Assembly: GCA_964555735.1 (NCBI GenBank)
Contig: CAZKTS010000030.1
Span: 1 to 16,246, forward strand
DNA: 16,246 bases
Direction of reading: 5' to 3'
Origin: CAZKTS01 sp964555735
Lineage (GTDB): Bacteria; Actinomycetota; Acidimicrobiia; IMCC26256; PALSA-555
Both the position numbers and the translations under genes were made by a program. Below the pieces are notes generated by a model. It worked only from the letters and a program-made list of their open reading frames with translations. It made no database searches and had not been told where the DNA came from. Positions 1 through 8,760 of this stretch are shown here, in pieces; position 1 is the stretch's first letter; every line of letters begins with the position of its first letter.

Positions 1-80
1 ACTCTCTGTTCTTCATGGCGATCCCCATGTACCTCTTCTACGAGCTCAGCATCCTCATCGGGAGGGCCCTCAAGCGATGA
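1..80 (+). CDS. tatC: TatC, Sec-independent protein translocase, C-terminal end (partial)
   Basis: Only the last 25 codons are present, read in the frame that begins at base 3 and stops at TGA 78-80. The translation contains AIPMYLFYELSILIGR and ends in ALKR. This matches the end of the last transmembrane helix and the short cytoplasmic tail of TatC, the multi-spanning receptor of the twin-arginine translocase. The assignment rests on this short tail and on context: in Mycobacterium tatC lies directly before helY, and helY is the second gene downstream here. The stop codon overlaps the ATG of the next gene (ATGA), so the two are probably co-translated. Confidence 0.72.
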   Translation, partial: SLFFMAIPMYLFYELSILIGRALKR

Positions 81-352
81 GCCCGCGTCAGGTCAGCACG
101 TACAAGCCGCCGCGGAACCGGCGTGAGATCCTGCTCGCGACCGTCGGTGTGCTCGCGGTGCTCCTCTTCACGGTGGGAATGGTGCTGGTGCTCGCACCCG
201 CCGACGAGTCGAGCTCGGTGCCGGACCCGGTCGTCACGACGCTGCCGACCGACACGAGCGTCCCCACCGACTCGAGCCTGCCGCCCGACTCGACGCTGCC
301 CGCCGACCCCACCGCCACCTCGGCTCCCGCGACCGCGCCACCCGGCGGGTGA
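77..352 (+). CDS. small single-pass membrane protein with Thr/Pro/Asp-rich tail
   Basis: This 91-residue protein starts at an ATG that overlaps the tatC stop by four bases. Residues 1-17 are basic (PPRNRRE) and residues 18-40 form one strongly hydrophobic helix. The rest is a low-complexity tail built from variations of a short Thr-x-Pro-x-Asp unit (for example TLPTDTSVPTDSSLPPDSTL). The likely topology is a short inner N-terminus and an extracytoplasmic tail that could span the wall or be O-glycosylated; that is an inference. The gene lies between tatC and helY and overlaps both. I do not recognise a named family. Composition and the overlaps support it as a real gene. Confidence 0.7.
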   Translation: MSPRQVSTYKPPRNRREILLATVGVLAVLLFTVGMVLVLAPADESSSVPDPVVTTLPTDTSVPTDSSLPPDSTLPADPTATSAPATAPPGG

Positions 353-2970
353 CCGACCGCGGAGAGTTCGAGGCCGCACGCGGCTTCCCGCTCGACGCGT
401 TCCAGCGCCAGGCGCTCGACGCGCTCGATGCCGGCCGCTCGGTGCTGGTCGCCGCGCCCACCGGATCGGGCAAGACCCTCGTCGCCGAGTACGCAGTCGA
501 GCGTGCGCTCGCATCCGGCACCAAGGCCTTCTACACGACGCCGCTGAAGGCTCTCTCCAACCAGAAGTACGGCGACTTCGTCAAGGCGTACGGCAAGGAG
601 CGCGTCGGGCTCCTCACCGGTGACAACTCGATCAACGGCGAGGCCCCGGTGGTCGTCATGACCACCGAGGTGCTGCGCAACATGATCTACGCGTCCTCGC
701 CGACGCTCGACGGCCTGCGCTACGTCGTGCTCGATGAGGTGCACTACCTCCAGGACCGCTACCGCGGCGCGGTGTGGGAAGAGGTCATCGTCCACCTCCC
801 CGAGGACGTCGATCTCGTCTGCCTCTCCGCGACGGTCTCCAACGCCGAGGAGTTCGCGGAGTGGATCGAGACCGTGCGCGGCGCCACCACCGCGGTCATC
901 GAGGAGCGCCGGCCCGTCGAGCTGCACCACCGGTACCTGGTGGGGGAACGGGGCCGGGATGCCCTCCAGCTGCTGCCGACCTTCGTGGGCCGGGGCGACG
1001 ACCTGCGGCCGAACCCCGAGGTCGAGCGGCTCGACCGTCGGATCGGCCGGGGACCGGGCGGTGCGGCGCGGGCCCGCAGCCGGCTGCGCACCCCGGGTCG
1101 GGTCGACACCGTCCTGCTGCTCGCCGACGAGGGGCTGCTGCCGTCGATCGTGTTCGTGTTCAGCCGGGCGGGGTGCGAGCAGGCCGTCGACGCGTGCCGG
1201 GCGGCGGGCATCCGCCTGACCACGGGTGACGAGGCTCGGCGCATCCGAGCCATCGCCGAGTTCCACACGCAAGGCATCGGTGACGACGACCTCGACGTCC
1301 TGCACTACGGCCCATGGCTCGCGGGGCTCGAGGCCGGCCTCGCCTCCCACCACGCGGGGATGGTCCCCACGATGAAGGAAGCGGTCGAGGAGGCGTTCGC
1401 GGCCGGGCTCGTGAAGGTCGTCTTCGCGACCGAGACGCTCGCCCTGGGCATCAACATGCCGGCTCGGTCGGTCGTCATCGAGAAGCTCACCAAGTTCACG
1501 GGGGAGCGTCACGAGTTCCTGACGCCGGGGGAGTACACCCAGCTCACCGGTCGGGCCGGCCGCCGCGGCATCGACGACGTCGGCTACGCCGTCGTGTGCT
1601 GGAGCCCGTGGGTGACGTTCGACCAGGTGGCCAGCCTGGCGTCGCGCCGCACCGACGCACTCCGGTCGTCGTTCCGCCCCACGTACAACATGGCAGTCAA
1701 CCTGGTGCACCGCTACGAGCCGGCGCGAGCGCACCACCTCCTCAACCTCTCGTTCGCGCAGTTCCACACCGACCGCGACGTCGTGGCGCTCGAGCGCCAG
1801 CTCGAGCGGACCCGGTTGTCGCTCGAACGCCAACGCGAGCTGGCGCGGAGCGATCGGGGAGACGTCGCCGAGTACCGCGAGCTCCTCGCGGCGCGCGACG
1901 CCGCGCGCCGCGAGCGTCATGGGTCCGGGCGGATCGCACGCGCGCTCGACGCGCTCCGGCCGGGTGACGTCGTCTGGGTCGGTCGACGCGGCGGCAAGGT
2001 GGCGGTGCTCGCCCACGACGACCGCAAGGGCTCCCCGCGGGTCCTCGGCCTCTCGCCGTCTCGCCGGCTCGTACGGCTCGGCGCCGACGACTTCGACGAC
2101 GCGCCGCTGCCGATCGGGCGCATCGAGCTCCCGGAGCCGTACGCGCCGCGGAGCCGAGCCTTCCAGCGCGCGGTCTCGGAGTCGCTCCGGCGGGTCAAGG
2201 CGAAGCGCCCACCCCACGCGAGCTCGGGCCCGGACGACGACGAGCTCGAACGGGCCGTCGCCGAGCACCCGGTCGCGTCCGACCCGCAGCGCGATGCGCA
2301 GGTGCGGGCCCTCAGCGCGGTCGAGCGGCTCGAGCGGGAGCTGGCCCGGCTGGAGCGACGGGTGGAGCGCCGCACCGACAGCCTGGCCCGCCAGCTCGAC
2401 CGCGTCCGCGGTGTGCTCGAAGCGTGGGGCTACCTCGACGGCTGGTCGCTCACCCCTGCCGGGGAGGTGCTCGCCCGGCTCTACACGGAGACCGACCTCC
2501 TGCTCGCGGAGTCCATCCGTGAGGGCCTTCTCGACGGTCTCACCGCACCCGAGACCGCGGCGATCGTGTCGTGCTTCACGTACGAACGGAGAGGCCCCGA
2601 CGGTGCTCAGCCGATGGCGCCGACCCGCTGGCCGACCGCGCGGGTGGCCGAGCGAGCACGCGCGATCGAGAAGATCTGGCGTTCACTCGCGAGCAGCGAG
2701 GAGGACGCGCAGCTACCCGAGACCCGGCCGCCCGACCCGGGGTTCGTCCCCCACGCGTACGAGTGGGCATCGGGCGAGGATCTCGCGGTGGTGCTCGACG
2801 ACGATGACATGACCGGTGGCGACTTCGTGCGGACGGTCAAGCAGTGCATCGACCTGTTGCGTCAGGTCGGCGACGTCGCACCGCAGACCGCGACCCGGCA
2901 GGCGGCGCGCGCGGCCGCCGACGCGTGCTTCCGCGGCGTGGTGTCGGCTGCGAGCGCGGTCACCGGGTGA
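349..2970 (+). CDS. helY: HelY-type Ski2/Mtr4-like DEVH-box RNA helicase
   Basis: This 873-residue superfamily 2 helicase probably unwinds structured RNA with ATP in the cytoplasm. Visible motifs are a Q-motif-like segment near residue 14 (FPLDAFQRQA), Walker A APTGSGKT at 36-43, TPLKALSNQK soon after, DEVH at 129-132, SAT at 160-162, and motif VI QLTGRAGRRG at 398-407. The region after residue 540 carries the beta-rich insertion typical of the family (GDVVWVGRRGGKVAVL). A charged coiled coil (ERLERELARLERR) follows, and then a C-terminal DSHCT-like domain (LTPAGEVLARLYTETDLLLAE). The length is close to that of mycobacterial HelY (about 900 residues). The GTG start overlaps the preceding stop (GTGA), and its own stop overlaps the next gene. 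The neighbourhood tatC-helY is conserved in Actinobacteria. Confidence 0.92.
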   Translation: MTDRGEFEAARGFPLDAFQRQALDALDAGRSVLVAAPTGSGKTLVAEYAVERALASGTKAFYTTPLKALSNQKYGDFVKAYGKERVGLLTGDNSINGEAPVVVMTTEVLRNMIYASSPTLDGLRYVVLDEVHYLQDRYRGAVWEEVIVHLPEDVDLVCLSATVSNAEEFAEWIETVRGATTAVIEERRPVELHHRYLVGERGRDALQLLPTFVGRGDDLRPNPEVERLDRRIGRGPGGAARARSRLRTPGRVDTVLLLADEGLLPSIVFVFSRAGCEQAVDACRAAGIRLTTGDEARRIRAIAEFHTQGIGDDDLDVLHYGPWLAGLEAGLASHHAGMVPTMKEAVEEAFAAGLVKVVFATETLALGINMPARSVVIEKLTKFTGERHEFLTPGEYTQLTGRAGRRGIDDVGYAVVCWSPWVTFDQVASLASRRTDALRSSFRPTYNMAVNLVHRYEPARAHHLLNLSFAQFHTDRDVVALERQLERTRLSLERQRELARSDRGDVAEYRELLAARDAARRERHGSGRIARALDALRPGDVVWVGRRGGKVAVLAHDDRKGSPRVLGLSPSRRLVRLGADDFDDAPLPIGRIELPEPYAPRSRAFQRAVSESLRRVKAKRPPHASSGPDDDELERAVAEHPVASDPQRDAQVRALSAVERLERELARLERRVERRTDSLARQLDRVRGVLEAWGYLDGWSLTPAGEVLARLYTETDLLLAESIREGLLDGLTAPETAAIVSCFTYERRGPDGAQPMAPTRWPTARVAERARAIEKIWRSLASSEEDAQLPETRPPDPGFVPHAYEWASGEDLAVVLDDDDMTGGDFVRTVKQCIDLLRQVGDVAPQTATRQAARAAADACFRGVVSAASAVTG

Positions 2971-3617
2971 GCACGATGCGTCACGGCGAGCCCTGGGGCG
3001 AGCCGTTCGACGGCACCGCCGACGTCGTGGTCATCGGTGACGACGCAGCCTTCGCGGCCGCGGCCGCCGAGCACCTTGGCGCCGTCGTCCGCTTCGACGC
3101 CGAGCCCACGAGCGACCTCGCGCGGGCCGTCGGGCTCACCGGCCGCTCGCATGCCATCGCTGCGCCGCTGGACCTGCTCGAGGTCGACGGGATCGGTCTC
3201 GTCGCCAACATGGTCGTGAGCGGGGTGCCGCCGCGCGCGCTGCGGTGGTGGCACCGGCGGCGGCCCTGCGTGGTCGAGGTCGACGACCGCGAGGTGCACC
3301 GGGGCCCGGCCACGACCGTCGTGGTGGCGAACGGCCAGTTCCTGGGCGGCGACGACGTCGTACCCCGGGGCCATCCTGGCGACGGCCGCTTCGAGGTCCA
3401 GGTCTACGGTGTGCGAGCCGGGGAGCGGCGGCGTCTGCGCGCCCGGCTGGCGACGGGCAGCCACGTGCCCCATCCCGCCATCGTCGGTGCCTCGGGGCGC
3501 CGGGTGCGGGTGGTCTGGGCGCACGCGGCGGCCCTCAGCCTCGATGGTCAGGCGCGCGGCGCTGCCGCCGAGGTTGCGGTGTCGATGCGGCCGGCTGCCG
3601 TCAGCGTCCTCCTCTGA
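2967..3617 (+). CDS. diacylglycerol-kinase-like (DagK/YegS fold) protein, apparently lacking catalytic motifs
   Basis: This 216-residue protein is read from GTG 2967, which overlaps the helY stop; an in-frame ATG at 2976 is the alternative. The C-terminal half has the beta-sandwich features of lipid kinases of the DagK/YegS family: VVVANGQFLGGDDVVPRG around N122, a DGRFEVQVYGV strand, a basic helix and a closing strand. The N-terminal half aligns by eye with the kinase nucleotide-binding segment. However, the usual GGDGT is replaced by GDDAA (residues 24-28), and the GTGND-type loop before L-A-R is replaced by EPTSD (46-50) in EPTSDLARAVGL. About 50 residues that normally precede GGDGT are also missing. 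It is therefore probably not an active kinase and may bind a lipid or nucleotide. The fold assignment is my reading of motifs, not a search. Confidence 0.7.
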   Translation: MSTMRHGEPWGEPFDGTADVVVIGDDAAFAAAAAEHLGAVVRFDAEPTSDLARAVGLTGRSHAIAAPLDLLEVDGIGLVANMVVSGVPPRALRWWHRRRPCVVEVDDREVHRGPATTVVVANGQFLGGDDVVPRGHPGDGRFEVQVYGVRAGERRRLRARLATGSHVPHPAIVGASGRRVRVVWAHAAALSLDGQARGAAAEVAVSMRPAAVSVLL

Positions 3618-3701
3618 ACCGCGAGCCGACGCCCCCTCGAAAGCCGCGAAAGGTACGAGTCGCGACCGGGCGCCATCCCCGGGGGGTCAGGGGCGCGTCG
3701 G

Positions 3702-3707
3702 TACCAT
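3702..3707 (+). promoter_or_regulatory. possible -10 element for the ThyX-like gene
   Basis: TACCAT lies 46 bases before the ATG at 3754, within the 136-base gap after the DagK-like gene. It fits the TANNNT pattern of actinobacterial -10 boxes. No convincing -35 sequence is seen 16-19 bases upstream, so the call is weak. The gap itself supports a separate transcription unit. Confidence 0.3.
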
Positions 3708-3753
3708 CGGACTCTCCCCGCCACCGCCCCGGACCCGCGTCGCAGGAACGAGC

Positions 3754-5352
<1,599 letters not shown>

Positions 5353-5392
5353 CGCCGACCCCCCACGAATCCGCGCGACTTTTCGCGAGCCG

Positions 5393-5426
5393 CTGACCTG
5401 CGGTTCCGCGCGCAACCGCAGGTCAG
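5393..5426 (+). terminator. strong hairpin after the ThyX-like gene, terminator-like
   Basis: A perfect 13-bp inverted repeat, CTGACCTGCGGTT (5393-5405) and AACCGCAGGTCAG (5414-5426), encloses an 8-base loop. It begins 41 bases after the stop codon at 5352. There is no T run on either strand, so it would be a U-less terminator of the kind often reported in Actinobacteria, or an operator palindrome. The position favours termination. Confidence 0.6.
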
Positions 5427-5442
5427 AGCCTCGGCCTGCCCC

Positions 5443-5473
5443 TTGACAGCGGGCCGTCCATCGGGCGTACTAC
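5443..5473 (+). promoter_or_regulatory. promoter candidate in front of the structured-RNA candidate
   Basis: A perfect -35 hexamer TTGACA sits at 5443-5448, with TACTAC at 5468-5473 as the best -10 candidate. The spacing is 19 bases, longer than the ideal 17, and the -10 matches only the TA and the A of TATAAT. It lies directly after the terminator-like hairpin and has no open reading frame with a plausible start behind it, which suits a non-coding transcript. Confidence 0.4.
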
Positions 5474-5543
5474 GTGTCGTCCCTGGGCCCGAGCGGTCGT
5501 GGGCCGACTCCGGTGGCGCCGCCGGGGTCGGGCGTCGGGGGCG

Positions 5544-5642
5544 GGGGTCCAGGAGATCAAGTAGAGAACGCTCCAATAACCCGCCTGCACCGCAGGCCGG
5601 GCCACCGAGCCGGCCCCAACGGTCTCCTGGGCCCCACTTTTT
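5544..5642 (+). ncRNA. candidate structured small RNA or its 3' terminator domain, class unknown
   Basis: GGGGTCCAGGAGA (5544-5556) pairs over 13 bp, with one G-T wobble, with TCTCCTGGGCCCC (5623-5635), which is followed two bases later by five T's (5638-5642). The enclosed 66 bases contain an A-rich, unpaired-looking strand (ATCAAGTAGAGAACG, CTCCAATAACCC), a 6-bp hairpin (GCCTGC-ACC-GCAGGC) and a second hairpin GGGCC/GGCCC. The upstream TTGACA would start a transcript near 5480, giving roughly 160 bases. It lacks the hallmarks of SRP RNA, tmRNA, RNase P RNA and tRNA. A 6S-like RNA is conceivable from the stem-plus-bubble shape but is not shown. Confidence 0.4.
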
Positions 5643-5661
5643 CGCTCTTGGCGCCTTCCTT

Positions 5662-5830
5662 CCGCTCTCGGCGCTGCGCGCCGGGCCGCTCGGGCCCGGG
5701 TCGGGCGGCGGGGGATACCCCCGCCGCTCGTCCTCGCCTCTGGTTGTCCGCTCTCGGCGCTTCGCGCCGGGCCGCTCGGGCCCCGGCTCGGGCGGCGGGG
5801 GATACCCCGCCGCTGGTCCTCGCCTCTGGT
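5662..5830 (+). repeat. two tandem copies of an 83/84-base GC-rich hairpin repeat
   Basis: Copy 1 covers 5662-5745 and copy 2 covers 5748-5830, a period of 86 bases. Both start CCGCTCTCGGCGCT and end CCTCGCCTCTGGT, and differ at only a few positions including one C deletion. Each copy holds three consecutive hairpins: GGCGC/GCGCC with a three-base loop, GGGCC/GGCCC, and GCGGCGGGG closing over a short loop around ATA. In copy 1 the last is a perfect 10-bp stem (5705-5714 with 5718-5727). A degenerate start of a third copy (CGCTCTTGGCGCC) is seen at 5644-5654. This resembles bacterial REP-type extragenic repeats. Confidence 0.75.
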
Positions 5831-5932
5831 CTTCGGTCTCGGCTGACGGTCGGGACGGATTCCGGCGAACTGGGCGAATCGGGAATGAAGTGGGCCTGGC
5901 ACGCGTTCCGCAAACTCTCGGGGGGTCGGCGT

Positions 5933-5938
5933 TATGCT
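5933..5938 (+). promoter_or_regulatory. possible -10 element for the DUF4193-lnt operon
   Basis: TATGCT lies 48 bases before the ATG at 5987 and fits TANNNT. No clear -35 is visible at the right distance; TTCCGC (5906-5911) is 21 bases away. The short leader that would follow is GC-rich with small self-complementary runs (GGGGCCC, GGGGCGCCCC). Confidence 0.35.
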
Positions 5939-5986
5939 CCGGCCCCTGATGGGGCCCTCACCGTGGGGCGCCCCCGTGGAGCGTGC

Positions 5987-6490
5987 ATGAGCGACGAAGA
6001 GTTCGAGGACGACGCCGAAGAGATCGCCGACGACGACCTGGCCGAGGACGACCTCGACGAGGAGGAGATCGTCGAGGACGACCTCGACGAGGCTCTCGAC
6101 GTCGACGACGAGGTCGCCGCGGATGATCTGGGCGACGACGGCGACGACGCGGATGCCGACGCGGTCGCGGCCGCACCGGCTCGCACGCGGCCGAAGCGGC
6201 GCGGCGCCGGCGAGGACGACGACGAGGCGATGGAGCTCGACGAAGAGCTCCACCCCGACGACGTCGAGGCGCCACTCGATGCGCTCCTCCAGGAGAAGAC
6301 GGCTGCGGCCACCATGGAGGACGACGAGGAGGAGCTCGAGGACGAAGAGCCCGACGACGCCGTCGCCGACGGCCCGGCCAAGATCGTGCCCCGCCGCCCC
6401 GGTGAGTTCGTCTGCCGTTCGTGCTTCCTCGTCCTCCCGCGCCATCAGCTCGCCGACGAGGAGCGGATGCTCTGTCGCGACTGCGCCTGA
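5987..6490 (+). CDS. acidic DUF4193-like zinc-ribbon protein
   Basis: This 167-residue protein has an extremely acidic N-terminal 135 residues made of Asp/Glu runs (DDLAEDDLDEEEIVEDD), with one basic island (ARTRPKRRGAG). The last 30 residues carry a compact zinc ribbon: Cys143-x2-Cys146 and Cys163-x2-Cys166, within EFVCRSCFLVLPRHQLA and MLCRDCA. That ending is the signature of actinobacterial DUF4193 proteins, which are usually about 100 residues, so this one has a longer acidic region. The function is unknown. The acid tail suggests contact with a basic nucleic-acid-binding partner or RNA polymerase, an inference only. The ATG at 5987 has a weak GGAG upstream. Its 3' end overlaps the start of lnt by 70 bases. 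Confidence 0.8.
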   Translation: MSDEEFEDDAEEIADDDLAEDDLDEEEIVEDDLDEALDVDDEVAADDLGDDGDDADADAVAAAPARTRPKRRGAGEDDDEAMELDEELHPDDVEAPLDALLQEKTAAATMEDDEEELEDEEPDDAVADGPAKIVPRRPGEFVCRSCFLVLPRHQLADEERMLCRDCA

Positions 6491-8028
6491 CGGCGCACTC
6501 CGGCCGCGCCCGTGGGCTTCGGCTCGCGGTTGCGGTCGCGTCGGGTGTGCTGGCGGCGCTCGCGTTCCCGCCCGCGGACCTCGGCCCGCTGTCGCTCGTC
6601 GCGCTCGTCCCGCTGCTCTGGACGTGGCGTGACGCCCGCCCCGCAGAGGCGGCCCTCTACGGCTGGGGCTTCGGCGTCACGTTCGTCGTCATCGTCATGT
6701 GGGGGCTGCACTACCTCGGGTGGGTCGCGCTCCTACCCCTCGCGGTCGCGGCCGCGTGCTACTGGGCGGCGACCGGTGCGCTGGTCGCCGTGTTCGCCCG
6801 ACGCGGTGTGCGCACCCCCTTGCTCACCGCGGCGATCTGGACCTTGTTCGAGGGTCTGCGGGTGCGGTGGCCGCTCGGCGGCCTCGCCTGGGGCGAGATG
6901 GGTTCGGCGCTGCACGACGTGAGCCCGGCACGCGCGCTTGCCAGCGTCGGCGGCGTCGCCCTCGTGTCGTTCGTCGTGGTCGCCTGCAACGGCTTCGTGC
7001 TGGACGGGATCGTCGCCATCGTCGATCGACGGTGGCGCCCGCTGGCGATCGCGGCCGGCGCGCTCGTCGTGCTCCTCCTCCTCACCGGGCTCAGCGTCGT
7101 GACGCGCTTCGAACCGACCGTGACTGCGGCCTTGCGCGTGGGCACGGTGCAGCCGTTCGACCTGGTCGACGCGCCACCGAACGACGCCGCGGTCGAGCAG
7201 TACGCGACCGATCGCACCTTTGCGCTCACCGATCGGTTGCGCGGCGACTACGACCTCATCGTGCTGCCGGAGTCATCCCTCAACCGTGATCCTGAGGTGG
7301 ATCCGGCGCTGCGCCAGCGCCTCGTCGACCTCGGACGCGAGCACGACGCGGTCGTGCTCGCCAACGCGCGTCATGTCGAGGCCGACGGCAAGCTCTACAA
7401 CGCCAACCTCGCGTACGACCCCGACGGCGAGCTGCAGGGTGTGTACGCCAAGCAGCACCTCGTGCCCTACGGCGAGTACGTGCCCCTGCGCGACGAGCTC
7501 TCGTTCGTCGGTGAGCTCCGGCAGATCCCCTACGACTTCGCCTCGGGCAGCACGCGCACCATGTTCCGGGCCGGCGGGCGTCCGTTCGCGAGCGTGATCT
7601 GCTACGAGTCCGCGTACTCCGGTCTCGTGCGCGACTTCGTGCGCGACGGCGCCGAAGCGATCGTCGTCAGCACGAGCGACCGCTCGTATCGCCGCTCGGG
7701 GATCGCCGCCCAGCACCTCGCCATGGGGCAGATGCGAGCCGCCGAGACCGCGCGGCCGCTCTTCCAGGCTGCGATCTCCGGGGTGACCGCCGTGGTCGAC
7801 GACGAGGGTCGCGTGCTCGACGAGAGCGAGCTCTTCGACCCGACGACCATGAGCGCCACGATCGAGACCACGACGGGCGACACGCCGTTCGTCCGCTTCG
7901 GCGACTGGCTGCTGCTCCTGTGCGGCCTCGGCGTCATCGGGGCGGCGGTGGTGGCCGTGTGGCGGCCCCGTCCGGTGGCGACCGTAGACTCGGGGCGCGC
8001 GCCCGACCCCCACGAGCCGGGCGACTGA
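6421..8028 (+). CDS. lnt: apolipoprotein N-acyltransferase
   Basis: Lnt transfers the third acyl chain onto the N-terminal cysteine of diacylated lipoproteins at the outer face of the membrane. The N-terminal half is a set of hydrophobic helices beginning LRLAVAVASGVLAALAFPPA, followed by an extracytoplasmic nitrilase-fold domain and a closing helix (WLLLLCGLGVIGAAVVAVW). The catalytic triad is visible: Glu284 in VLPESS, Lys344 in YAKQHLVPYGEYVP, and Cys394 in VICYES. The usual Asn-Asp-Ala-Trp-Phe-Gly-like loop after the cysteine is STSDRSYRRSG, followed by the expected QHLAMGQMRAAET. The only in-frame conventional start before the first helix is GTG 6421, inside the preceding gene; the next GTG (about 6547) would cut into helix 1. 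If 6421 is right, the protein has 535 residues with a basic leader. Translational coupling to the zinc-ribbon gene is likely. Confidence 0.9.
   Translation: MLPRPPAPSARRRGADALSRLRLTAHSGRARGLRLAVAVASGVLAALAFPPADLGPLSLVALVPLLWTWRDARPAEAALYGWGFGVTFVVIVMWGLHYLGWVALLPLAVAAACYWAATGALVAVFARRGVRTPLLTAAIWTLFEGLRVRWPLGGLAWGEMGSALHDVSPARALASVGGVALVSFVVVACNGFVLDGIVAIVDRRWRPLAIAAGALVVLLLLTGLSVVTRFEPTVTAALRVGTVQPFDLVDAPPNDAAVEQYATDRTFALTDRLRGDYDLIVLPESSLNRDPEVDPALRQRLVDLGREHDAVVLANARHVEADGKLYNANLAYDPDGELQGVYAKQHLVPYGEYVPLRDELSFVGELRQIPYDFASGSTRTMFRAGGRPFASVICYESAYSGLVRDFVRDGAEAIVVSTSDRSYRRSGIAAQHLAMGQMRAAETARPLFQAAISGVTAVVDDEGRVLDESELFDPTTMSATIETTTGDTPFVRFGDWLLLLCGLGVIGAAVVAVWRPRPVATVDSGRAPDPHEPGD
7985..7990 (+). 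promoter_or_regulatory. possible internal -10 element before the gene at 8059
   Basis: TAGACT lies in the last codons of lnt, 68 bases before the next start, in the context CCGTAGACTCGGGG. It fits TANNNT but has no recognisable -35, so it may be a coincidence of coding sequence. Confidence 0.25.
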
Positions 8029-8058
8029 GACGATCGAGACGAGCCGGGAGCACGCAGC

Positions 8059-8703
8059 GTGGCCGACGACAAGGATGCCGGCGAGAAGGCGAAGGAGCTC
8101 TTCGTCTACGGGCCGATCGGCCTGGCCCTCTACGTGCGCGACACAGCGCCCTCCTTCCTGAAGCTCTTCGTCGCCCGCGGCCGCAACGAGTTCGACCAGC
8201 GCAAGAAGTCGGTCGGCGACCAGCTCGACCAGGCCCGGAGCATGGGGGAGAGCGCGGCCACCACCGGCGCGCCCCAGGTCCTGCGCCTCGTCTCGGAGGG
8301 CCTCGCCGCGGTCCGCGGCGCCGCCGAGGACGCGCTCGGTGCACTCGGCATCGGCGACGACGAGGACGCGGCAGCGTCCACCGCCCGCGCCGAGGCACCG
8401 TCGTCCGCGCCGCTGGCCGGCGCTCCGAGCGGTAGTGGGAACGGCGCCGACGCCTCGGCCCGGACCGCGCCCCCGGTCGCGGTGGTGCCCGAACCGCCGG
8501 CACCGCCGCCCGCCCCCGAAGCGCCGGGTCGCGGCCCCGGCCTCGCCATCCCGGACTACGACGAGCTCTCGGCCTCGCAGGTGGTCGATCGCCTCGAAGG
8601 GCTCCGCCCCGACGAGCTCGAGGCGATCCGGGCCTACGAGTCCGCGCACCGCGGCCGGAACACGATCCTCGGCAAGATCGAGCAGCTCGGCCGCACCAGC
8701 TGA
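8059..8703 (+). CDS. conserved hypothetical protein with amphipathic N-terminus and helical C-terminal motif
   Basis: This 214-residue protein starts at GTG 8059, after CGGGAG. The N-terminal 75 residues are mixed hydrophobic and basic (GPIGLALYVRDTAPSFLKLF, then RGRNEFDQRKK), suggesting an amphipathic, membrane-adjacent helix. Residues 90-160 are a disordered Ala/Pro linker. Residues about 164-210 form a compact predicted helical domain: IPDYDELSASQVVDRLEGL followed by PDELEAIRAYESAHRGR and ILGKIEQL. I recall that kind of ending in other actinobacterial proteins of unknown role, some described as lipid-droplet associated, but I cannot assign a family. It lies 30 bases after lnt, in the same direction, so it is probably co-transcribed with it. 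Confidence 0.75.
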   Translation: MADDKDAGEKAKELFVYGPIGLALYVRDTAPSFLKLFVARGRNEFDQRKKSVGDQLDQARSMGESAATTGAPQVLRLVSEGLAAVRGAAEDALGALGIGDDEDAAASTARAEAPSSAPLAGAPSGSGNGADASARTAPPVAVVPEPPAPPPAPEAPGRGPGLAIPDYDELSASQVVDRLEGLRPDELEAIRAYESAHRGRNTILGKIEQLGRTS

Positions 8704-8760
8704 CGGCCTCGTCGGGCCCGGCGAGCCGGCTCGATCGCGCGCCACGAGAGGAGCAGTGGG

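Larger units (their letters stand above)
5353..5986. other. 634-base non-coding region rich in structure
   Basis: No convincing gene is seen here. Several frames stay open on both strands only because G+C is very high, and their translations are low-complexity Arg/Gly/Pro. In order the region holds a perfect inverted repeat (5393-5426), a TTGACA promoter candidate (5443-5473), a long-range stem closed by a T run (5544-5642), two tandem GC-rich repeats (5662-5830), and a -10-like box before the next gene (5933-5938). Confidence 0.7.

Noticed and set aside
88..2268. A 726-codon open frame antisense to helY
   Set aside because: It shadows a gene with all helicase motifs; its translation is Arg/Ala/Val-rich with no recognisable domain, as expected opposite high-GC coding sequence.
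5544..5642. SRP RNA, tmRNA, RNase P RNA or tRNA in the structured region
   Set aside because: No GGAA-capped SRP core, no tag reading frame, no RNase P conserved core and no T-loop sequence could be found.
5474..5986. N-terminal extension of the acidic protein back to 5474, and other open frames across the hairpin repeats
   Set aside because: The translation repeats Gly/Arg/Pro low-complexity units created by tandem DNA repeats; the ATG at 5987 with an upstream -10-like box is the better start.
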